Positions 1 through 6,400 of a stretch of 6,400 bases of DNA are shown here, one piece after another (the first letter of the stretch is position 1; each line of letters opens with the position of its first letter). Under the pieces are notes generated by a model. It was given only the letters and a program-made list of their open reading frames with translations. It had not been told where the DNA came from and made no database searches. A program made the position numbers and the translations under genes. The stretch is from Lachnospiraceae bacterium (GTDB taxonomy: Bacteria > Bacillota_A > Clostridia > Lachnospirales > Lachnospiraceae): NCBI GenBank assembly GCA_017553665.1, contig JAFZKM010000235.1, positions 1 through 6,400 of the forward strand, in the 5' to 3' direction.

Positions 1-19
1 ATTCTGAGGCGCTTATCAC

Positions 20-2842
20 ATGAATAACAAAACCAGAAGCATAATAGTGGCGATACAGATATCGTTCGTCGTTCTGACAGCGATATTTATAGCGTACCAT
101 ATTATAGATAAGATCCGGTTTGACAGAGACTATGGCTTTGAGAGCAATTATACCGAGATCACCGAATGGACCTGGGTACAGCAGGACGGTACCGAGGTTC
201 AGATAACTCTGCCCATAAAACTCGATATCGATAAAGGCGATCCCGCGATCATCTTCACGACACTTCCGAATGATGTCAAAGACAATTTCTATTTTGCCTA
301 CTACAATCTGAGAGACAGCCGTGTCTACGTCGGAGACGAACTGCGCCTTTCCTTTGATGACAATGAAGGCGACATCAGCCTCGGCGGCATCTGTAAGGCC
401 AGATGGCTGTTCGTTCCGATCACTTCGGCGGACGCCGGCAAAAAGCTTCTGATAGAAAGATACGACACGGAAAAGGACAACTCGATCTTCCTTAACGCAT
501 ATTACGGCGACGCGTTCGGTATAAAGAACGGCTACGTTTCCGAACACAGGGTATATTATTACTTCACTATACTGCTTGCCGGTATTTCGGCGGCGATCGC
601 GATCATCGGCAGCATTCTTCACGGCGTTTTCGGGCGTAAGATCGATATCGTTGAGATGGCGCTCGGAATCTTTATGGCATCGCTGTGGATGGTATTCGAC
701 TCGCCTTCGTTCCAGCTTATATTCGGAAATTATTATGTGGACGGCCCGCTTTCGTACATGGCCATTCTGCTGATGCCCGTGCCGATCCTTTTGTATGTGT
801 TCGATACGATGCGGCACAGGAAGAAAGAAGCGCTGCTGATGACGATGGGAGCCTGCATTATCTACGCGGTATATATGATCGCGATGCATATGACGGGCTT
901 TACGAGCTTTGAGACGAATACGTTCGCGATAACCTCATTCCAGGCGTTAACGGTGATCGTTGTCCTCGTAGTGATATTCAGGGATATCATGGAAGGACAC
1001 CTCCACGAGTATTATATTGTCGCGGCAGGCATGCTTACATTCCTGTTCCTTACTTCGATCGAGATGATCCTGATCGTGACGATGAGAGGCAGAGTGGACA
1101 GGACCTTCCTGCTCGCGGGACTCTATATACTTGTATTTGCATCACTGGTACAGCAGATACTTGTACTGCGGAACGGAGAGCGAGAGAAGACAGCCGCCAT
1201 CGAGGCGAATGTCCAGAAATCGCATTTCCTCGCGAATATGTCTCATGAGATCAGGACGCCCATCAATTCCATCATCGGAATGAACGAGATGATCCTGAGA
1301 GAAAGCCGCGATCCCGAGATCAAGGAATTCGCGCGCCAGATCGACAGCTCCGGAAGACTCCTGCTCGGTCTTATCAATGATGTTCTCGACTTCTCGAAGA
1401 TCGAGGCCGGAAAGCTCGAGATCATTCCGGTAGAGTTCGAAACGGCTGATTTTGCCAACGATATAATCGTTCTGGCTTCGGACCGCGCGAGAGGCAAGAA
1501 CCTCGAAGCGGTATTTGATATATCGGAGAAGCTTCCGAGCAGGCTGCTCGGCGACGATCTTCATATCAAGCAGATAATCATCAATATCATTTCGAACGCC
1601 GTCAAATACACGAACAGCGGAAGCGTATTCTTCGGAATGAGCGCGATGCCTTCGTTCAGCGATCCGAGACTCTATGACGTGAGATTCGTGATCAAGGATA
1701 CGGGTATCGGAATAAAGCCCGAGAACATTGACAAGCTGTTTGATTCGTTCACCAGAGTCGATGAGGTCAAGAACCGTTCCGTAGAGGGCACGGGCCTCGG
1801 TCTGAGCATCGTTAAGAAGCTCGTAAATATGATGAACGGAACGATCAACGTTGAGAGTGAGTACGGACAGGGAAGCACATTCACGGTAGTACTGCCTCTT
1901 AAGGTTGTGGACGCGGCGCCTATCGGCAATTTCGCCGAGGCGGTCGACAGATCGAAGACACCCGGCACCGAGTACGAAGAACGGTTCCACGCGCCCGACG
2001 CCAAGCTGCTCGTGGTCGATGACAATGTCGTAAACCTTAAGGTTGTCGGTGAACTGCTCAAACGCACACAGATCAAGATCGATACCGTTACGGGAGGACG
2101 CGAGGCTGTTTCGCTCTGCCAGACGAAGAAATACGATCTGATCCTCATGGACCACAGAATGCCCGATCCCGACGGTATCGCGTCTCTGCATATGATCAGG
2201 GAAGACCTGCGGGGCAAGAATGCGGATACGCCGGTCATTGTCCTCACCGCGAACGCGTTTGCCGGACTTAAGGATAAGTATCTCGCGGAGGGCTTCGCGG
2301 ATTATCTGACCAAGCCCATAGATTCCGCGCTGCTGGAGGAACGTGTGATGCAGTTCCTGCCCTCCAGGCTTGTAATAACCGATTTTGAAAAAACGGCCGA
2401 AAGACCGGAAGATAAACCCGAGCCCGCTGCTCAGCCGGCGAAGCCCGAAGAAGATAAAGGAGGAAGCAAAATGAGTTTTGCAGATGCTATAAGAGGAGTC
2501 GCCGGAATGGATTATGACGCGACCTGTGAGCAGTTCGGAGGCAATGAAGAGTTTATGCGTTCGCTTCTCGAGACCATCATCCTGGACGGAAGAGAGAAGA
2601 TCGATCTTATGAAGAAATACCTTGCCGAGAAGGATTACGAGGATTACGGCATCGAGGCGCACGCCGCGAAGAGCACGATGGCCACGATCGCCGCGACAGA
2701 GCTGTCTGCTCACGCGAAGAAGCATGAGTTCGCCGCGAAGGAGAACAATATCGCGTATATCGAAGAGGACAGCGCGGCATTCCTTGAGGAATACACCGAT
2801 ATGCTCAACAGGATCGAAGCCGCGATGAAAAGTGCGGAATAA
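20..2842 (+). CDS. Membrane-bound hybrid sensor histidine kinase (7TM sensor, DHp-ATPase, REC, HPt)
   Basis: This is a complete 940-residue hybrid kinase that should autophosphorylate on a histidine and relay the phosphate His-Asp-His. Helix 1 (about residues 7-28) is followed by an extracytoplasmic sensor region to about 178, then seven hydrophobic helices (about 180-383), a layout resembling 7TMR-DISM receptors. The DHp domain has the HEIRTP H-box with His409. The ATPase has the N-box Asn526 (NAVKYT), DTGIGI at 560-565 and GTGLGL at 590-595. The receiver has Asp667/Asp668, phospho-acceptor Asp711 (LMDHRMP), Thr743 and Lys765. A Pro/Glu/Lys-rich linker (about 792-817) leads to a C-terminal HPt domain with His881 (EAHAAKS). 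All catalytic residues are present. There is no DNA-binding output domain, so a separate response regulator, not in this window, should receive the phosphate. The start at 20 has only a weak GAGG (6-9) ten bases upstream. The ligand is unknown; closeness to uronate genes is only suggestive. No terminator is visible after the stop codon. Confidence 0.93.
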   Translation: MNNKTRSIIVAIQISFVVLTAIFIAYHIIDKIRFDRDYGFESNYTEITEWTWVQQDGTEVQITLPIKLDIDKGDPAIIFTTLPNDVKDNFYFAYYNLRDSRVYVGDELRLSFDDNEGDISLGGICKARWLFVPITSADAGKKLLIERYDTEKDNSIFLNAYYGDAFGIKNGYVSEHRVYYYFTILLAGISAAIAIIGSILHGVFGRKIDIVEMALGIFMASLWMVFDSPSFQLIFGNYYVDGPLSYMAILLMPVPILLYVFDTMRHRKKEALLMTMGACIIYAVYMIAMHMTGFTSFETNTFAITSFQALTVIVVLVVIFRDIMEGHLHEYYIVAAGMLTFLFLTSIEMILIVTMRGRVDRTFLLAGLYILVFASLVQQILVLRNGEREKTAAIEANVQKSHFLANMSHEIRTPINSIIGMNEMILRESRDPEIKEFARQIDSSGRLLLGLINDVLDFSKIEAGKLEIIPVEFETADFANDIIVLASDRARGKNLEAVFDISEKLPSRLLGDDLHIKQIIINIISNAVKYTNSGSVFFGMSAMPSFSDPRLYDVRFVIKDTGIGIKPENIDKLFDSFTRVDEVKNRSVEGTGLGLSIVKKLVNMMNGTINVESEYGQGSTFTVVLPLKVVDAAPIGNFAEAVDRSKTPGTEYEERFHAPDAKLLVVDDNVVNLKVVGELLKRTQIKIDTVTGGREAVSLCQTKKYDLILMDHRMPDPDGIASLHMIREDLRGKNADTPVIVLTANAFAGLKDKYLAEGFADYLTKPIDSALLEERVMQFLPSRLVITDFEKTAERPEDKPEPAAQPAKPEEDKGGSKMSFADAIRGVAGMDYDATCEQFGGNEEFMRSLLETIILDGREKIDLMKKYLAEKDYEDYGIEAHAAKSTMATIAATELSAHAKKHEFAAKENNIAYIEEDSAAFLEEYTDMLNRIEAAMKSAE
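2456..2473 (+). promoter_or_regulatory. Internal ribosome binding site and in-frame ATG at the HPt boundary of the kinase
   Basis: AAAGGAGG at 2456-2463 lies seven bases before an ATG at 2471 that is in the reading frame of the kinase (Met818). This is the best-matched Shine-Dalgarno with optimal spacing in the window, much better than the one at the kinase's own start. Initiation here would give a 123-residue protein (2471-2842) containing the complete HPt domain, with the phospho-histidine at position 64 of the short form. It falls exactly at the end of the flexible linker. The alternative is coincidence: the codons for Lys-Gly-Gly-Ser-Lys-Met in a linker naturally spell this motif. The sequence is certain; its use is inference. 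Confidence 0.5.
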
Positions 2843-2856
2843 GTTCCAAAAATGTT

Positions 2857-2885
2857 TTGACATTTGAAACAGGGTTTTGTATAAT
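2857..2885 (+). promoter_or_regulatory. Consensus sigma-A promoter of the kdu operon
   Basis: TTGACA (2857-2862) and TATAAT (2880-2885) match the consensus -35 and -10 boxes exactly and are separated by exactly 17 bases. Transcription should start near 2891-2893, giving a leader of about 50 bases before the SDR gene. The promoter begins only 14 bases after the kinase stop codon. A promoter this strong on a catabolic operon implies tight repression, which agrees with the inverted repeat overlapping its -10 box. Confidence 0.88.
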
Positions 2886-2922
2886 GAAACTGTAAATAAA
2901 AAACTATTTACAGTTTCATTAT
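2881..2922. repeat. Perfect 18-bp inverted repeat, candidate repressor operator
   Basis: The left arm ATAATGAAACTGTAAATA (2881-2898) and right arm TATTTACAGTTTCATTAT (2905-2922) are exact reverse complements around the six-base spacer AAAAAC. The repeat covers most of the -10 box and the expected transcription start. Because the start point would fall inside the left arm, the full hairpin would not form in the mRNA, so a DNA operator is more likely than an RNA element. A dimeric repressor of the operon (GntR- or LacI-type are common for hexuronate genes) is an inference; no regulator gene is in the window. An additional TGAAAC at 2865-2870 repeats the one in the left arm (2885-2890) exactly 20 bp upstream. 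Confidence 0.75.
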
Positions 2923-2927
2923 TATTT

Positions 2928-2934
2928 AGGAGGT
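2928..2934 (+). promoter_or_regulatory. Ribosome binding site of the SDR gene
   Basis: AGGAGGT is a full-strength Shine-Dalgarno, but lies eleven bases from the ATG at 2945, slightly longer than usual. The nearer ATG at 2935 opens a frame that stops after seven codons, so it is not the gene start. The start at 2945 also fits the family N-terminus (an FSLEGKVALVTG-type beginning). Confidence 0.8.
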
Positions 2935-2944
2935 ATGAAATCTT

Positions 2945-3748
2945 ATGGGCATTCTTAATTCGTTTTCGCTCGAAGGCAAGGTAGCTCTCGTTACCGGCGC
3001 TTCGTACGGTATCGGCTTCGCCATTGCGTGCGGAATGCATGACGCGGGCGCGAAGATCGTTTTCAACGATATCAATCAGGAACTTGTGGATAAGGGCCTT
3101 GCGGCTTATAAGGAGAAAGGCATCGACGCTAAGGGTTATGTATGCGACGTAACCGATGAGGATGCGGTTAACGCGCTGGTAGCGAAGATCTCGGCCGAAG
3201 TAGGCGATATCAATATACTCGTTAATAACGCGGGAATCATCAAGAGGATCCCGATGTGCGAGATGACGGCTGCGCAGTTCAGACAGGTTGTCGATGTAGA
3301 CCTGAACGCTCCCTTCATCGTATCAAAGGCTGTTATCCCGACCATGATCAAGAATGGCGGCGGAAAGATCATCAACATCTGCTCGATGATGAGCGAGCTC
3401 GGACGTGAGACCGTATCGGCTTACGCAGCGGCAAAGGGCGGACTTAAGATGCTCACCCGCAACATCGCTTCCGAGTACGGCGAGTTCAATATCCAGTGCA
3501 ACGGCATCGGACCCGGCTACATCGAGACTCCCCAGACCGCTCCCCTTCGTGAGAGACAGGCTGACGGCAGCAGGCATCCCTTCGATGCGTTCATCATCGC
3601 GAAGACACCCGCGGCACGCTGGGGTACCACGGCAGACCTTGTAGGTCCCGCCGTATTCCTTGCGTCCGAGGCTTCGAACTTCGTTAACGGACATGTGCTT
3701 TACGTGGACGGCGGTATCCTTGCCTACATCGGCAAGCAGCCCCAGTAA
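2945..3748 (+). CDS. SDR-family oxidoreductase, gluconate 5-dehydrogenase / KduD type
   Basis: This is a complete 267-residue classical short-chain dehydrogenase of the cytoplasm. The cofactor motif TGASYGIG is at 17-24, and Asp42 at the end of the second strand (FNDI) points to NAD(H) rather than NADP(H). NNAG is at 94-97. The catalytic set Asn121, Ser147, Tyr160 and Lys164 (YAAAK) is intact. By whole-sequence appearance it resembles proteins annotated as gluconate 5-dehydrogenase in Firmicutes more than E. coli KduD. However, it shares an operon with kduI, so the likely role is NADH-linked reduction of 2,5-diketo-3-deoxygluconate to 2-keto-3-deoxygluconate, the KduD step. It is the first gene after a consensus promoter with an operator-like repeat. 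Family membership is certain; the choice between 5-ketogluconate and the deoxy-diketo acid as substrate is inference from context. Confidence 0.9.
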   Translation: MGILNSFSLEGKVALVTGASYGIGFAIACGMHDAGAKIVFNDINQELVDKGLAAYKEKGIDAKGYVCDVTDEDAVNALVAKISAEVGDINILVNNAGIIKRIPMCEMTAAQFRQVVDVDLNAPFIVSKAVIPTMIKNGGGKIINICSMMSELGRETVSAYAAAKGGLKMLTRNIASEYGEFNIQCNGIGPGYIETPQTAPLRERQADGSRHPFDAFIIAKTPAARWGTTADLVGPAVFLASEASNFVNGHVLYVDGGILAYIGKQPQ

Positions 3749-3749
3749 G

Positions 3750-3998
3750 ATGGAACTCAGAGAGTGCAAACGCTGTCTGCTTTATGAGATGGCAGACAAA
3801 GCGGCTTACGAAAGCGTACAGAACTACATTGCTTCGATACCCGAAGCGGAAAGAGCAGACGAGAGCGTTTACCGTTCCCGTTTGTCTCTATGTAAGGAAT
3901 GTGATATGCTTATCTCGGGGATGTGCCGCAAGTGCGGCTGTTATGTCGAGGTGCGGGCTTTTACGGTGAATTCCGGATGTCCCGCGGGAAAATGGTAA
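3750..3998 (+). CDS. Small eight-cysteine protein, DUF6171-like
   Basis: This 82-residue protein has cysteines at 6, 9, 48, 51, 59, 62, 64 and 77, arranged as CxxC near the N-terminus, CxxC, CxxCxC, and a final Cys in a CPxxKW-like tail (CPAGKW). This looks like a metal-binding knuckle protein (zinc or possibly iron-sulfur) and resembles the uncharacterised DUF6171 family of Firmicutes; that name is from memory of the motif. Its ATG follows the SDR stop codon with one base between, and no good Shine-Dalgarno is visible. It is therefore probably translated by coupling to the upstream gene. The frame stays open upstream to an ATG at 3660, but that would overlap the SDR gene by 89 bases and add 30 residues that precede the conserved CxxC. 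No signal peptide or membrane segment is present. It lies between two enzymes of one pathway. Function is unknown. Confidence 0.8.
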   Translation: MELRECKRCLLYEMADKAAYESVQNYIASIPEAERADESVYRSRLSLCKECDMLISGMCRKCGCYVEVRAFTVNSGCPAGKW

Positions 3999-4011
3999 AA
4001 ATATTTTGAAT

Positions 4012-4024
4012 GGAGATTATTATG
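4012..4024 (+). promoter_or_regulatory. Ribosome binding site deciding the kduI start
   Basis: GGAGA at 4012-4016 stands five bases before ATG 4022. A second in-frame ATG at 4010 lies just upstream but has no Shine-Dalgarno in front of it and overlaps this one. The start at 4022 also aligns residue for residue with the N-terminus of E. coli KduI. The two ATGs sit in an eight-base direct repeat, ATGGAGAT at 4010-4017 and 4022-4029. Confidence 0.75.
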
Positions 4025-4885
4025 GAGATCAGAACATATTCGTCACCCCGTGACGTAAAGACCTATGACACTACAAGACTTCGTGAGGAATTTCTCATTG
4101 ACGATCTTTTTCAGGCTGACGAGATCAAGCTCGTTTACAGCTACATCGACAGGATCATCACAGGTTCGGCAGTTCCCGTAAATAAGGAACTGAAGCTGAC
4201 CGCGGGCGCTGAGCTGCGCGCCGAATATTTCCTTGAGAGACGCGAGATGGGCGTTATCAATATCGGCGGCAAGGGTATCATCACGATCGACGGCAGGACC
4301 TATGAGGTAGGCTACAAGGACGGAATGTACATCGGAATGGGCGCGAAGGACATCACCTTCAAGAGTGTTTCCTCATCGGAGCCCGCGAAGTTCTATATCA
4401 ACAGCACACCCGCTCATCGCACCTGCCCGACCGTTCTCATCAAGCTGAACGGCGAGCCTTCGGACGGCGTTGTCATCGTTAAGCCTCAGAACAAGGTCGA
4501 GCTCGGAACCCTCGAGGAATCGAATCACAGGACCATCAACAAATACATCCTTCCCGGCCAGGTTGAGAGCTGCCAGCTCGTTATGGGCATGACAAAGCTT
4601 GAACCCGGAAGCGTCTGGAACACCATGCCCTGCCATACTCATGACAGACGTATGGAAGTTTATCTTTACTTCGATATGGGTCCCGACGATCTCGTATTCC
4701 ATTACATGGGCGAGCCCACCGAGACACGTCACATCATCATGCGCAACGAGCAGGCTGTCATCAGCCCCAGCTGGTCGATCCACGCAGGTTCGGGAACACG
4801 CGCCTATACCTTTATCTGGGGCATGGCGGGCGAGAACCAGGCCTTCGATGACATGGACGGCTGCGCCATGAAAGACCTGAGATAG
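4022..4885 (+). CDS. kduI: 5-dehydro-4-deoxy-D-glucuronate isomerase (DKI isomerase)
   Basis: This is a complete cytosolic KduI of 287 residues. It isomerises 5-keto-4-deoxyuronate, formed from unsaturated uronates released by pectin-type lyases, to 2,5-diketo-3-deoxygluconate, which the SDR two genes upstream can reduce. Family blocks are clear: LVYSYIDRII, YFLERREMGVINIGG, RTINKY, WNTMPCHTHDRRMEVY, NEQAVISPSWSIHAG, TFIWGMAGENQ and the C-terminal MKDLR. The zinc ligands known from E. coli KduI (His196, His198, Glu203, His245) correspond to His205, His207, Glu212 and His254. The protein is nine residues longer than the E. coli one (278), from an insertion around residues 140-165 before RTINKY, away from the metal site. 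It follows the small cysteine-rich gene by 23 bases and closes the operon. The identification is firm. Confidence 0.96.
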   Translation: MEIRTYSSPRDVKTYDTTRLREEFLIDDLFQADEIKLVYSYIDRIITGSAVPVNKELKLTAGAELRAEYFLERREMGVINIGGKGIITIDGRTYEVGYKDGMYIGMGAKDITFKSVSSSEPAKFYINSTPAHRTCPTVLIKLNGEPSDGVVIVKPQNKVELGTLEESNHRTINKYILPGQVESCQLVMGMTKLEPGSVWNTMPCHTHDRRMEVYLYFDMGPDDLVFHYMGEPTETRHIIMRNEQAVISPSWSIHAGSGTRAYTFIWGMAGENQAFDDMDGCAMKDLR

Positions 4886-4890
4886 TACGC

Positions 4891-6400
<1,510 letters not shown>

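Noticed and set aside
2850..2865. AAATGT-TTTG-ACATTT palindrome over the -35 box of the kdu promoter, also considered as a terminator for the kinase gene
   Set aside because: The arms are only six bases and A/T-rich and there is no T-run after it, so it is not a terminator; as an operator it is much weaker than the 18-bp repeat beside it.
2863..2880. Possible catabolite-responsive element (TTTGAAACAGGGTTTTGT)
   Set aside because: It lacks the central CG and the symmetric half-sites of a CcpA site; the resemblance is limited to A/T-rich flanks.
1142..3040. 632-codon open frame on the minus strand
   Set aside because: It lies antisense to the well-supported kinase gene, runs through the kdu promoter into the SDR gene, has no Shine-Dalgarno before its start and shows no recognisable domain. 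It is explained by the codon bias of the sense gene, which rarely creates antisense stops.
3660..3749. In-frame upstream extension of the small cysteine-rich protein
   Set aside because: It would overlap the SDR coding sequence by 89 bases with no ribosome binding site, and the extra 30 residues read like out-of-frame SDR sequence; the ATG at 3750 precedes the first conserved CxxC.
4010..4021. Alternative kduI start four codons upstream
   Set aside because: It has no Shine-Dalgarno and would overlap the one serving ATG 4022; the shorter form aligns exactly with the E. coli KduI N-terminus.

Overview
The window looks like the chromosome of an anaerobic Firmicute, most likely a gut or rumen Lachnospiraceae-type Clostridium relative. 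This is an inference from four things: strong AGGAGG-type ribosome binding sites, sigma-A style promoters, a base composition near 50% G+C, and protein styles (a 7TM hybrid histidine kinase, a short cysteine-rich DUF6171-like protein, a gluconate 5-dehydrogenase-like SDR) that are familiar from that group. All genes are on the + strand and coding density is high; the only real gaps are about 100 and 145 bases.

Layout: (1) 20-2842 encodes a complete 940-residue membrane hybrid sensor kinase with an extracytoplasmic sensor, a seven-helix membrane block, DHp, ATPase, receiver and HPt domains. At the linker/HPt junction lies an in-frame ATG with a near-perfect Shine-Dalgarno (2456-2473), which could give a free 123-residue HPt protein. 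(2) 2843-2944 holds a perfect-consensus promoter (TTGACA, 17 bp, TATAAT) whose -10 box and start point are overlapped by a perfect 18-bp inverted repeat, a likely repressor operator. (3) 2945-4885 is a compact three-gene operon: an SDR dehydrogenase (KduD / gluconate 5-dehydrogenase type), an 82-residue eight-cysteine protein, and kduI. (4) 4886-5030 holds a second promoter, then a 17-bp hairpin plus T-run that lies between that promoter and the next gene. (5) 5031 to the end is glpK, glycerol kinase, cut by the window edge after 456 residues.

How they fit together: KduI isomerises 5-keto-4-deoxyuronate, the product of unsaturated galacturonate from pectin (or of similar unsaturated uronates), and the SDR would reduce the resulting diketo sugar acid to 2-keto-3-deoxygluconate. 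The KDG kinase, aldolase, lyases and transporters are not in this window. The kinase upstream could sense a related signal, but this is only proximity. The hairpin ahead of glpK can serve as the end of the kdu operon, as a glpK leader attenuator (compare GlpP control in Bacillus), or as both.

No rRNA, tRNA, CRISPR, insertion sequence or phage feature was seen. I do not see an obviously new multi-gene system. The most distinctive points are the internal HPt start, the operator over a consensus promoter, the cysteine-rich protein inside the kdu operon, and a GlpK that lacks the histidine used for HPr-dependent activation in related Firmicutes.
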